The notes beneath the pieces are model-generated. The model ran no database searches. It saw only the letters and a list, made by a program, of their open reading frames with translations, and was not told where the DNA came from. Positions 36,181 through 47,599 of a stretch of DNA of 64,000 nucleotides are shown here, piece after piece (the stretch's first letter is position 1; every line of letters starts with the position of its first letter). The position numbers and the translations under genes are program-made. This DNA comes from Cricetomys ansorgei (lineage: Eukaryota; Chordata; Mammalia; Rodentia; Nesomyidae). The stretch is taken from NCBI GenBank assembly GCA_026225945.1, contig JAMJFZ010001258.1:8532001-8596000 (forward strand). Reading direction: 5' to 3'.

Positions 36181-36350
36181 AAGCCCCATTGAGTCCAATT
36201 AGTGTTGCCCAACTACTCTTGGGAAAGAGGCTCCTGAGGAAAGATCAGAGAGGATAAATTTGGAAAGACTTGAGGAAAGCGATGTGAATTTGATCAAGAA
36301 TCATTGTATGAAATTCTCAATTATCTAATAAAGATTATTTAAATATCTGA
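36181..36350 (+). mobile_element. Short L1 3' end, possibly rearranged by inversion
   Basis: The left 60 bases ('ccattgagtccaattagtgt' and on) look antisense to L1 3' UTR. The right part ('tgaatttgatcaagaatcat', 'gtatgaaattctcaattatc', 'taataaag') looks like the sense 3' terminus. Confidence 0.5.
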
Positions 36351-37943
36351 AATTTATACACTGATATTATCTTAATACAAAACTTTCATTTAACCATTTC
36401 ATTATTTTTACTTTTACTTTGAAAGATGTCATTGTCTAAACACATCTGAGAAGATATAAATTCATCTAGGCTGTGATGTTTTCTGCCAGGTTTTTCAAGG
36501 GAAAAATCCATCTTTGCCTTGTTCTTTCTACACAGATAAAATCAATTCTACTTTGCTTTATATATTAATAACTCACTCAAAATAGTGTAAATATAATTAC
36601 ATATTAAATAAAGAAAAGAGATATTTTATTGTTTGATTTTCATAGTACTGTTAAGACCTCTCCATGCCCAGCTCCAATCCAATAAAGACAATGCTGCTAG
36701 CTTCATTTAGTCATAGCTATGGGGTAATGCAAAGAGTATGATGGAAGGAAATTTCAATCAGAATGGCTAAGAAAGACCCTCATAACACTCTTTCGTGAAA
36801 ATCAAAGAGAACATGGGTAAAATTTATAAATCAACATTACGAGAATCCTGGAATTCATTCAAATATTTGTAACTACTTATAAAAACTTTATCCCAGAAAA
36901 TCTGAGTTTGTTTTTTTAGGAAGCAAACATTTGAGCTATTTTAACGTATTCTGTGTCCATCCACTGATTCTATAAGCGGTAGTTTTGAAATCTAGCACTC
37001 CACATTCATAGTCAAAAGAGCAGCTTGAACAGGCATATGCCCACTTCCCTGTACAAGGAAGATGTCCCCCAAAGAGTCCAAGCTGTGACCTCTGGTTGAA
37101 CTTGGCACTTCCCATGACAGGAAGTGAAGGGGAAGTGGAATTGAACATTTCCTACCTGAGCATAGATCACATGACATAGCATTATTTAGACTCAGGCAAA
37201 TGCTGAGAAACAAGTTTGTTCCAGCAATTTAAGGATTTATTCACTCAGGGATTATCTAATGTAACTGAAGAGAGAATACATTGGACACAGAAGAACAGAG
37301 GACACAAACCTTAAGGCATTTACTCAGCAAGACTATTCATTAAGAATAAACACAAGGGAAGCAATACCAACATTTTCAAAAAGAAGAAAACCTGATTTCC
37401 AGGAACATGATTTAAAGCAAAATGTGTTCATTACAAATTATGAATTATTCAAAGAAGAAAAACTGTATGTGCGAAATATAAAGAAGAGAGCAAACAATGG
37501 AAATACATTATCTCAGTAAACAGATAAATAATAACTCCAGCCCTAAATAAATGGAGAGTTATATTATATTCCTGGAGAGGAGGATTTAATATTGTCATGG
37601 TGACATGGCTACTCTTACTTATTTGCAGACTTGAATCATTGAAAATTTATGTCATGGTCATTGTTATTACTGTTACTGGGTTTTTTGTAGGAAATTGGAA
37701 AGATGATCCTAAAACTTAATTCAAAAGTACCATAATTAAACTATAATTAAGAAAAAAAGATATACATAGAGAACTAAGATATCTCCTTCTTTCAAAAATT
37801 AATATAAAGCAACAATGATGAACTTTTGATGCTGACATAAGTGTCGACAGGGATCAGTGGATTTGAAATTTTAGTCTGGAAATTTCAATTCACGTTTAAG
37901 GTCAATAGAAAGTTTATAAGAGTACCAAACCAAGTTAATAGAA

Positions 37944-37948
<5 letters not shown>
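36351..37948. other. Single-copy-like AT-rich DNA
   Basis: About 1.6 kb with no recognised transposon. Minus-strand frames at 36936-37213 overlap each other and have no domain. Confidence 0.45.

Positions 37949-38008
<60 letters not shown>
37949..38008. repeat. (TA)n microsatellite, about 30 units
   Basis: The longest uninterrupted TA run in the window. Confidence 0.95.
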
Positions 38009-38010
<2 letters not shown>

Positions 38011-38057
38011 TTCAGTCTTGCATCAATGGCTACAAATTGTTCAAAATACATTACAAA

Positions 38058-38412
38058 GGCTGGGGAGCTCTCTTGGGGGATTCAATGCTTGCTACACAAA
38101 TATGAAGATCAGACTTTGATTTTCCAGAATCCACATAAAGCCAGGCAGAATGTAGCAAGTGCAGGCAGAGTGTAGCAAGTGCATCAGTAATCTGGTATTC
38201 CTGTGGGCGATAACAGGTAGGGACAGAAAATGCTCTAGAAGGTCCTAGGCCAGTTAGCCTGGTATATACAGTGGTAAAAACACAAGTCCTGTCCTAAAGA
38301 AGATGGAAGCCAAGGAATTAACCTACAGGTTGTCTTCTACTTCATACATGCTTATGACACTCATAGGCCTACATTCATACACATGAATGTGTACACAAGC
38401 AAAGGCAGAAAA
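38058..38412 (+). mobile_element. B4-type SINE, with an internal 19-base duplication
   Basis: The head 'aaggctggggagctctcttg' begins the element. The middle has 'gtcctaggccagttagcctg' (B1-like part) and the end has 'cattcatacacatgaatgtg'. The segment 'ggcagaatgtagcaagtgca' at about 38145 recurs as 'ggcagagtgtagcaagtgca' at about 38164, a small tandem duplication. Confidence 0.65.
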
Positions 38413-38514
38413 ATATGTTAAAGTTCTAGTATAATTACAAAATTAAAACACATAGGCATTGTGTTCATAAAAATAGATAAATAGACATAAAGTAATTTTA
38501 ACACAGGATCATTT

Positions 38515-39907
38515 TTTTCTATTCCATCCATTTGTCTGCTAATTTCATGATTTCAATTTTTATAACAGCAAAGAACTACTGGATTCTGTTACAGGACATC
38601 GATGCTGTTTCCAATTTCAAGCTATTAACAGAGCCACAATGAACATGGTTAAGGAAGTGTCTCTGGGGTAGGATGCCCTTTGAGTACATGTCTGAGTGGT
38701 ACATATATATGGTTCTTGAGATAGATATACTTCCACCTTTCCAAGGAGACAACACACTGAATCACTTGGCAGCTGTACAAATTTGTGCTCCGTATTCTCC
38801 TTATGCTTCATCTTTGCTAGCATGAGCTGTCACTTGTTTTACTGATCTTAGCCATTCTGAGGAGTGTAAAATGGAATCTTGAACTAGTTTTGATTTGTAT
38901 TTCCCTGATGATAAGAATGTTGACCATTTCTTTAAATGTTTCTCAGCCATTTGAGATTCCTCTATTGAGCACTCTCTGTTTAGATCTGTACCCTACTTTT
39001 AAATGGAACATTTGTTTCCCTGATATCTAGTTTTTAGAGGTCATTCGATATTCTGAATATTATCTCTCTATCAGATACGTTGTTGGCAAAATATTTTCAA
39101 TTCTGTATCCTGCCAATTTGTCTAAATGGCAGTATCCCTTGCCTTCCAGGTTTTCGGTTTCATGAGGTCCCATTTATTAATTGTTCTTAGTGTCCTGTTA
39201 AAGGTGTTCTGTTAAGAAAAATCTTTTCCTGTACCAATAAGTTCAAGGCTATTTCCCACTTTCTCTTCTTTCAGGTTCAGTGCATTTGGTTTATGTTGGG
39301 GTCTTTGATCCATTTGTAGTTGAATGTTGTACAAGGTGATAACTATGGACCTATTTGAATTCTTCTTGCAGCCAACCAGTTTGGCCAGCATCATTTGTTG
39401 AAGATGCTGTCTTTTTTTTTTTTTTCAGTGTGTATTTCTGGCTTCTCTATCAAAAATCAGGTGTCCATAAGTATGTGGTGTTATGTCTGCCACTTCAACT
39501 CAATTTCATTTAGCAGTGTTCTTTTTTTGTGGTAGTGCCAGCCATACTGTTTTTATAACAATAGCTCTGCGGTACTATTGAATTCATTGGTGGTGATGCC
39601 TAGAGTTCTCTCATTATTCAGGATAGTTATTAGCTATCCTATTTTTATTTTTGTGTTTTCATATGAAGCTGAGTTTTTTCTTTCCAGATGTGTGAAGAAT
39701 TGTGTTGGGGTTTTAGTGGGGATTGCGTTGAAACTCTAAGTGTTTTTGGAAGGATGGCCATTTTTACCCATTAATCTTACCAATCAATGAGCATGAGAGA
39801 TCTTTTTATCTTTTGATATCTTCTTCAAATCCTTTCTTCAATGTCTTAAAGTTTTTATTCATACAAGCATTTCACTTTCTCGTTGAGAGTTACCCTAAGA
39901 TGTTTTT
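38515..39907 (-). mobile_element. L1 ORF2 C-terminal half, inverted part of a twin-primed insertion
   Basis: The minus strand carries decayed ORF2p. Frame 39212-39394 includes 'MDQRPQHKPNALNLKEEKVG' and 'NSLELIGTG'. Frame 38617-38823 includes 'YPRDTSLTMFIVALLIA'. Frameshifts and stops separate them, so no protein can be made. Plus-strand text such as 'ggccatttttacccattaat' and 'caatcaatgagcatgagaga' is classic antisense ORF2. It joins a sense L1 3' UTR at about 39908, the arrangement produced by twin priming. Confidence 0.85.
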
Positions 39908-40055
39908 AGAAAAAATGGTTAGTATGAAATGGAGGGACTGGAATGGGAAGAATAAATAGGGGGAGGGTTGAGGGAAGAAATATGGGGAGAGACAATGAAA
40001 ATCAAGGGACATTTGAGAGGTGGTATAGAAATATATACATATATTGAGGTGATCA
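39908..40055 (+). mobile_element. L1 3' UTR, sense part of the twin-primed insertion
   Basis: 'tgaaatggagggactggaat', 'ggagagacaatgaaaatcaa' and 'gggacatttgagaggtggta' match the sense L1 3' UTR. It abuts the antisense ORF2 block to its left. Confidence 0.7.
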
Positions 40056-40119
40056 AAATGAATTCATCAAACAATGAGTGAGATAGAGTTCCAACTGGAA
40101 ATTTCTTTTTACCAAATAT

Positions 40120-40690
40120 AGTTTACAGTTCTGGGATTGCATTACATATAATAGAGTATTTTTGCAAAAGGAGTACCATGGGAACTCCCACCCCACCCTC
40201 AAAGAAGCCATGCTGTTGCCAAGACTATAAGTTACTCACCAAAAACTGATGTCAAGGCCATATTGCTGAAGACAAGACCTACACAGCTCATTGAACATGG
40301 GGAAGTAGAGTTGATGCCTATATAGAGCCTTTATCTTTCCTGTTTATGACACTGTAAGGTACTCTACATAGCACCAAAGGGGAAAGTTATAAACCAACCC
40401 ATCCACAAACCCTTTAATCTACAGTGATATGCCGGGGCAATGGTGGCACGAAGCTTGTGATAGTAACCCAGTAATATCTGATGTGACTTAAGTACTACTC
40501 CACAAGAATGAACCTATATCTGACACTGCTTGGGTGAGACTACATAGCCCAAGGAACTAGGTTAAAACTACACACTACTGCTCTAAAGCAAAACAAAGCA
40601 ACAACCAAGGAACATAGCAAGAAAATGACTCCTGATGATATTCTGCCATTGTCATAGATCAGTTTCATGCTCAGCCATCATCTAAGATTT
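40120..40690 (+). mobile_element. L1 (Lx-like) 3' region fragment, sense
   Basis: 'gtaccatgggaactcccacc', 'ttgctgaagacaagacctac', 'gtaaggtactctacatagca', 'tgacactgcttgggtgagac' and 'tttcatgctcagccatcatc' align by eye, phrase by phrase, with 44955-45490. It stops at the phrase where the other copy continues into the L1 3' UTR, so its 3' end is missing. Confidence 0.65.
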
Positions 40691-41188
40691 GTCGTTATAA
40701 GTTACTTATCATTTACTCCTTAAACTTTCTAGATAAACATTTGATAGATTTACAGTTCAGAATCCTTAAAGAAAGTTTAGTTTGAACCATAATTGCACAA
40801 ATAATAAAATAAAGATTTAAGATATAGGTAATAGACTTGCAAATGCAAATAAGGAACAAAGTCTAGATTCATCATCCACATGGGTCTTTTACACATCTAC
40901 ACAGCTTTACTCATGACAGTTGCTGTAAACCTGGAGTAGTCATGGGATAGGTATCAATCAACAGCTACAACTTAGCATATTCTCTCCTGACTCCTGGAAA
41001 TTGAAGCAAAATTTTAATATCTTATTGAGTGTGAACCTACCTGAGGCAAAACAAAGACTTATCCTCCTTTTGGCAATATATTCTACAGCCTCAGCAAGAT
41101 CACAAGTCTCATGTCTGAAATAAAAAGCCCATGGCATGATACTGAATAACAATCTCAGATTTTGTTCAACCATTAAAATCTTTCTTGC
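40691..41188. other. Single-copy-like DNA
   Basis: No repeat or gene recognised. A 92-codon minus frame (40958-41236) has no domain. Confidence 0.4.
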
Positions 41189-41372
41189 GGGCTGGAGAAA
41201 TAGCTCAGCAGTTAAGATCTTTTGCGGCTCTTGCAAAAGACCAAATTTCAGTCCTCAGCACCCATGTTTTGTGCCCTCAACAGACTTCATGGACTCTGAT
41301 GCCCTTTTCTGGATTCCATGAGCAGTTAAAATCACATGTACATGTACCCATAAGCATACACACATATATAAC
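41189..41372 (+). mobile_element. B3/B2-type SINE
   Basis: 'gggctggagaaatagctcag' and 'cagttaagatcttttgcggc' form the tRNA-like head with a recognisable A box. 'tctgatgcccttttctggat' and 'acatgtacatgtacccataa' are B2/B3 body. Confidence 0.85.
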
Positions 41373-41888
41373 TAAATATGTGTGAAGCTTCCTGACACTC
41401 ATGAGTCCCGTTCACAAGGGAGACTCCTTAGGAACTTCTTCTGTCCTGAGTCTCACTTCTTAGCTCTATCATGTTTGACATTTAGTTTTAACACAATATA
41501 TGAGGGTATAAAAACGTTAAGACCATGGCAAGCCCTTTCTGGATGCATTACAAAGCTGCATTATGGGCTTGCTTTCTGTCTGTAGAATCATCATCACCAA
41601 GGAGAAGATTTGGAGTAGATCTACGGTGGTGATTTCAACTAGACATGAGAAGAAGTTAGTGAACTTTGCACTTATCTTCAAGGTGGTAGGAATATCAAAC
41701 ACAACAACAGTCCTTTGTAAAGGAAAATAAAACAAGTATCTCTAAAAACCCTTTCATCTTTTCTTCTTTCTATTTGCCAATGCCTTCTTTTATCTTTATC
41801 TCCTTAAGAGATCTGCAAGTTCAAAAATTAATTCTCACATTGCCTTTCAACATGTGCCCATGATAATTTAAAACCTCTGCTTTACAAA
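41373..41888. other. Single-copy-like DNA
   Basis: Nothing recognised. Confidence 0.4.
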
Positions 41889-41915
41889 TCCACACATACA
41901 CACACACACACACTC

Positions 41916-41960
<45 letters not shown>

Positions 41961-42045
41961 TATATACATATGAGTGTGTGTATATATGTGTGTATATATG
42001 TATGTATATATATATATACATATGCAAAGATACATATGTGTCAAT
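41889..42045. repeat. (CA)n-(TA)n-(TG)n low-complexity tract with inverted symmetry
   Basis: CACACACTCATATG near 41907 and CATATGAGTGTGTG near 41968 are reverse complements flanking a TA run. Confidence 0.85.
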
Positions 42046-42054
42046 ATGTGTTAG

Positions 42055-42320
42055 TCACATATTAAAAGACACTTATTGATTTTCTCAACAAAGCACACAC
42101 ATACATATATATCGGTATATATATGTATATACATGAATATATATACATATATGTATATACATAGTATATATGTAGGCATACACACTCATATATATGTGTT
42201 TTCATATATATGTACATGTATGTATAAAATATATATGTACACATATAGACACATGAGTGTGTATATGTATGTGTATGTGTGCCTTGTTGGGAAAATCAAC
42301 AAGTGTCTTTTAATATATGA
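42055..42320. repeat. Long foldback (inverted repeat), 266 bases
   Basis: The left outer arm reads TCACATATTAAAAGACACTT, then ATTGATTTTCTCAACAAAGC. The right outer arm (42266-42320) reads, as reverse complement, TCATATATTAAAAGACACTT, then GTTGATTTTCCCAACAAGGC. These roughly 45 non-simple bases match at all but a few positions, plus one small indel further in. The inner arms are ATAT/GTAT-rich and pair imperfectly, centred near 42188. I know no family with these ends. Confidence 0.85.
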
Positions 42321-42639
42321 TTTATTATCCTCAAGTCTATGACTATGAGGATGTTAGAAATGTAATTCTTGCAGAAAAGTAGTAGCTTATAAGCTATTTA
42401 TCATACGTTGAATAAGTAGGCAGATTGGTCAAATAAAATTCAGTCATGTTACTGGTTAATATTAAATGTGAGATGAAATGTAAGATCTGTCCTCAACTGA
42501 GTTGTTACACTGGGGAAGACTAAGAATAGGAACACATTTGCCCAGTCTTATACAGCAATAATTCAGTCATGATTTTTACTTAACTTCCAAATTGGGCCCA
42601 ATTTTAATCGGGTAATTTCCTGCCTTGCTAATATTATAA

Positions 42640-43440
42640 GCCTGCATGATAGCTCCTTTATTTTGCATTTTATTACTTAAAATTAACATACAAAGTGTCG
42701 CATGTCATAAAAGTACTTTCTCACAAGATGCATATAAGGAATTCTCCTCTCCCCTCTGCTTCCCACCTACTACCCTTATGTTCCCATCACAGTATGTTGT
42801 TGTCACGCCTATTTTATTACACTCTCCTCCAACCCCTTCCTCAGCACCCCATATAAAACTCTCTTGGGCTTCTCTCCTGTATTATAGGCTTTACCCATGA
42901 TTGTGAGCATCTATGCATACATACATATATGTATAGACACATACATACACACACATACACACATATACATATACATACATGTATACATACACATATGTAT
43001 ACATAGAATTCCCAGTATTATACTCTTTGCCCATGATTGCAAACATTTATGTATACATACATGTTACACATAATTCTCATGTAAGAGAGTCCATGAATGA
43101 TGTCTTTCTAAGCTTGGGATACTCAATTAATGTAGTATGTTCCTGCTCCGGACATTTTCCTAACATTTTCATAAGTTAATTATGTTTACATCATCTGATG
43201 GTAGATACATTGGATTGTCCCACCTCCTAGCTATTGTGAATAGTGCCTTAATGATCATGAATGTGGATGTATCTCTGTCACAGTGTGTGGAGTTCTTTGT
43301 GTGTATGGCCAGGAATGAAATAGTTGGCTCACATTGTAGTTCGTTCACTTACTCCTTTCAAGATATCCATACTGCTTTACATGATAAAAAGGCTTCTGTA
43401 TTTGTACACAATATTGATAAAGTTTTTCTTTTCTTTTGAA
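42640..43440 (-). mobile_element. L1-derived sequence, antisense (decayed)
   Basis: The part at 43140-43400 is antisense ORF2-like: 'tagctattgtgaatagtgcc', 'catgaatgtggatgtatctc' and 'gtatggccaggaatgaaata'. The left part (42640-42900) is C/T-rich like the antisense L1 3' UTR. A CATA-rich tract (42917-43005) interrupts it. Confidence 0.6.
42881..43060. repeat. Direct repeat of about 40 bases around a (CATA)n tract
   Basis: ATTATAGGCTTTACCCATGA at 42881 recurs as ATTATACTCTTTGCCCATGA at 43017, and the following 20 bases also match. The period is 136 bases. Confidence 0.7.
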
Positions 43441-44449
43441 GCCATTTCATGCAGTCATTTTTTAAATAAAAACCTGAAAGTGAAGTTTATAGATCATTAC
43501 CCTGGTATTCTTCTGTCTACCTCATTAATCCTTTTCCTCCATTAAACTCTTCTTAAGTGAAGAAGTTTAGTGACAGTAATGGACAGGAATATTTTGTGGC
43601 TTGTCGGTTCCAATAAATCCTGAGTTAGTAAATGACAAGCTCTTTTGTCAGCAAAAATTAACATCAAATGATGTGTAAAAGAGGGCCAGTGTGTATATAA
43701 TTGCAAATAATAGTAATAATAGCTTAGAGAGTATTCTTAAGAAACCTACAAATTCTTTGGCATAATTTTAGCACACTAAGTACCCCTTTCTCTCTACTTT
43801 CCTCTGACTATATCTGAAATTGTTTGAAGTGTATGACATGATCTCTTAGTCATTATCAACCAAGTGTTTTGTAAATTTTTATAAAGACATCATTCTTATT
43901 ATGCAACCTATCGTAAGCTTGAAGGTAAAATGAAGGGAAAATTACCTACCACCCATCAAGACAACACAATGGAAGGGAGGGAACATGAGATTACATAATG
44001 CCCACACCAAAGACTTACAAAATGAATGACCAGGTATTTATTTCTTCATTGTTCTCTCAACACAAAAACAAGTTCAAACACAGTTTTCTTCCTTCAAATT
44101 ATTTGCATAACTGAACTTATCGTATAAAATCCATTTAAAAAGATTAAAAAGAATAAAAGTAGAGAGAATCTGAGAAGATTTGGGGGATATATTTTTTATT
44201 ATATTTTATGAAAAAAGCCTGTCTTTGATTTTTTAAAACAATGACTGCAAAAGCAAGTATCAGGGTCTGGAAATAATATGTGACCAGTCGTTCTCACCTG
44301 CTAATAAAATAACATGAAATTATTGAAGCAAAGTCATTTTATGAAATAATTAAGTAAATGTTAAGAAAAGTAAATCCCTAATGTTTAAAGAAAAAAGTAT
44401 GATTTGTTGTCCTTGTATGACTTGAATGGTTCTCCAGAGTCGAGATGTT
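43441..44449. other. Single-copy-like AT-rich DNA
   Basis: No transposon or gene recognised. Confidence 0.45.
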
Positions 44450-44860
44450 AGTGGGTTTTTTCCTTTGTTATGGCTGTACTGAGGTGACAAAATCTTAACG
44501 GTTGAGGTCTAATAGAAGAGAGCTAGTTTACAGGGCTTCACTCTTAGAAACCAGTGGTGCTTTTCTTGAGGGAGAACATTCTGGCTCTTGTATGAGAGGG
44601 CTGATACAGGTAGGCTCATCAACTCCCCTGAGTCTTCTTTTCATTCCTTACCGTAAGATTTCCCCTCTTGCCATTCCTACCATGATACCACCCACCATGC
44701 TTTGCTATAGCTAGAACATTGTCAACAAGGCTTGGGGGATGCTTGTTGTTTTATGCTCCCAAACCTCACTAACTGTGAGCCAAATGGGCCTCTTTATTTT
44801 ATATAGTAACTTGTGTTAGATATTCTGTTTTAGCAATAAAGAACAGATTTAAAAATTGAT
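44450..44860 (+). mobile_element. Possible MaLR-type LTR or related rodent repeat
   Basis: It ends with 'aactgtgagccaaatgggcc' followed by 'tctttattttatatagtaac' and 'attctgttttagcaataaag', close to the close of rodent MaLR (MT/ORR1) LTRs. The upstream CCACCATGCTTTG-like text also fits. Noncoding and decayed. Confidence 0.45.
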
Positions 44861-45948
44861 CTAGTGATCACTTTCCTTCAGTTTTTCTGAGTTAATATAA
44901 TCCACGTTGAAGGCCTTGTAGACGCCTTTAGTTTTAAGAGTGCTTTACATCTGATTATGTTGTTGGCCAAAGGGGTTCCATGGGAATCCTCAAACAACCC
45001 AGCCTATTGCCAAGGTTGTTGGTTATACTCCACAGACTGATGGCAGGGCCCTATTCTGAAGATAGCACCTACACAACTCATTGGACGTGGAGAAGCTGAG
45101 ATGGTGCCTACCTAGAGCCTTTACCTCTACTACTATTCATGGGACTGGAAGGTACTCTTGATGCTACCAAAGGAAAAAGGCAAACGCCAACCTAGCTACA
45201 GCCCCTTTGATCTACCACCATGGCCTGTCTACAGGACATGCTAGTGCAATAATGGCAAAAAGCTTGTGGGACTAATCAACAGCATCTGATTGGTCCTAAG
45301 GCCCCCTCCACGAGAAGGGAACTGATCCCTGACACTGCTTGGGTGGCCAAAAGCCTGAGACCAGACAAGCCAGGGACCAATGAAAATACCACATACTACC
45401 GTTTTGCTAAAAGAACATATTAGTAAAATGATTCCTAACAACATTCTGCTATACTTATTGATCACTGCCATGCTCAGCCATCATCAGAGAAGCTTCTTCC
45501 TGCAGCAGATGGGAACAAACACAGAGCTGCACAGGCAACGTGTGGAGAGAGTCCTTAGAACACTCAGTTCTAAGAGAATGACTCCTTCAAATCCCTCCCC
45601 TCACAGCACAGGGAACTCTGAGTACGAGGAGGCAGGAAAGAGTGTAAGAGCCAGAGGGGGTTGGAGGACCCCAAGAAAGCAAGGGATTCTAAACACAGTA
45701 GGACCTACACATATGTGAACTCAGAAGGCTGTGGCAACATGCACAAGGCTGAGAGGAAAAGTGGACCCAAGCCCCCATACCTAACTCAGAAAATCAGAAA
45801 TTAGTTTTCTCCAATGGTGTCTCACTGGGGATACAAACCACTCTTAAGGCCAGACGCCGTTCCCAGAAATAGATGGCTAACTCAAAACAAACTCAATGCT
45901 CTTTGGAGGTTCTTTGTCTCATAATGTTTTCTAAGGTATTTTACGGTT

Positions 45949-45990
45949 TCATGTGTATGTATGTATGTATGTATGTATGTATGTATGCAT
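45949..45990. repeat. (GTAT)n microsatellite inside L1 3' UTR
   Basis: About nine GTAT units. Confidence 0.9.
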
Positions 45991-46167
45991 GTGTTTCACC
46001 TTATGGGTCCTTTTTAGATATATTATTCAAGTTTGGAGTTATGGAACTTCTGTGTGTGTGAATGTATGTGTCTCCGAGTCTATACATGTTTCTTGCGCTT
46101 TTTCATTGGCTCTCTTTCTTCTCTTTGTTTGTTTTGTCCTATTCCAATTTGTTTGTTTTTGTTTGAT

Positions 46168-46194
46168 TTTATTTTATTATTATTATTATTATTT
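46168..46194. repeat. (TTA)n short tract
   Basis: Seven to eight TTA units inside the L1 3' UTR. Confidence 0.85.
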
Positions 46195-46345
46195 AAATGT
46201 TTGTTGGTTTTATAAGGAGAGACAGGGCGTGGATTTATCTGGGAAAGGAGGGGAAGAGGATATTGGAGGAGTTGAGGGAGGGAAGAACAGAACCTGAATA
46301 TATTGTATATATAAAAAAACCTATCTTTAATAAATGAAAAGTTGA

Positions 46346-47590
46346 AAAAACCATCATGAATTAGGCTAGATCATGTTTCTACATGACTGGGAAAGGGGTT
46401 AGCTTGGAAAAATTTGTGATATTTTCTTCTGCTTATTGATAGAGTTCAGTAGGTAGTAGAAATGAATTAACTTAATTACGGTGTTATAAAACTTGAAGTC
46501 AAGTTAACATGCATTTCATTTACTATTACTTCAACTGACTGACAGAGGCATTATAAAATCATAGGTTTCAGTAAATTGGCAGGAGACTGATCTTGTTCTT
46601 AGAGGAATAATTGAGGTCAATGTTCTTGAGAAAGTGAGAGGTCTGACTGAATGAAAAAAAGAAATGAAGGACGGATATGACTGCACCTAGGTATGGTGGA
46701 GGAGGAATTGTAGGTATGAGGAAGAACATAGCCAAAGGCAGAGACATCTGGAGAATCCAGAATCAACATGACCCTGAGGGGGGCCATGTGAGGAGACAGG
46801 GGAGGGGAAAGGGAAGAGAGGGGAACCAGGTGCAGCAGCCAACAGGGCAAAGAGGTAAAAGGGCTTGATAGGGAAGAGCTTCTGGCAGAAGGGCAGGGGA
46901 GTTCATGGCAGGGAGTTCAATATGCCAGCCAAGATGACGCTGTAACAGGTAAGGGACTGAGGGATGCTGGGAGAAACTAGTTGCCAGGTCCTCTTTTATA
47001 CGTAAAATAGACACCTCAGTTAGCCATTTCCCTTGGGTTTGATACCTAACACTAATCTTTGTTGGGAGACAAAAATTAAGCTATGTCTTCACCAGGCTTA
47101 TGAGGAAAACATGACAGGTTAGAGAAATAATTCACTATCATGCAAAGTTAAGAATGGTTCAAGTAATTAATTTCTATATATTCAAAGAGTTCTTTATTTC
47201 TTAGTCTTCAAATCCACTTGCTCTGTATTTCATCCTTTTCAGCTCTTTATTTGGATAGATATTTCCTTCGATTTTTTAAAAACTTTCTTTTGGCCAGGAA
47301 GAAGTATCACTGACTAATTTTAAATAAGGAAAGAGAGTAACAGAGCATGGAGAGGAATATTTCATCATACAATTTTTAATATCTTCAGAAATCATTCAGA
47401 GAGGAGTGTGGACAGCTGTCCCATGCTAACACAAATGGCTTTAATAAGTAAATCATGATGAGGAGGACAAGGAAGTTTTGCGGTTCCTCTTTCTTAGCGA
47501 TGGCCTCAGTTAAAGCCTGACATAGAGGTGCAGGCCTGGTGTCCCAAACTAAACTGTTAGTAAAGAGTAAACGTTATGATTATAAATATC
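46346..47590. other. Mixed DNA with a purine-rich segment, possibly a decayed repeat
   Basis: The stretch 46617-46990 is GGAG/GAAG-rich and resembles noncoding parts of rodent LTR repeats, but I cannot assign it. Short frames on both strands there are products of that composition. Confidence 0.35.
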
Positions 47591-47599
47591 CTGGGCTCA

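Larger units (their letters stand above)
44945..46345 (+). mobile_element. L1 (Lx-like) 3' region with complete 3' UTR terminus
   Basis: Phrases in order are 'tgatggcagggccctattct', 'ttcctgcagcagatgggaac', 'atccctcccctcacagcaca', 'gccagacgccgttcccagaa', 'ggttctttgtctcataatgt' and 'acttctgtgtgtgtgaatgt', and it ends near 'aaaaaacctatctttaataa'. This is the longest stretch of L1 3' sequence in the window. No ORF2 remains. Confidence 0.8.

Noticed and set aside
42076..42342. Tyr/Ile-rich open frames on both strands near 42062-42342
   Set aside because: They translate ATAC/GTAT repeats of the foldback on both strands.
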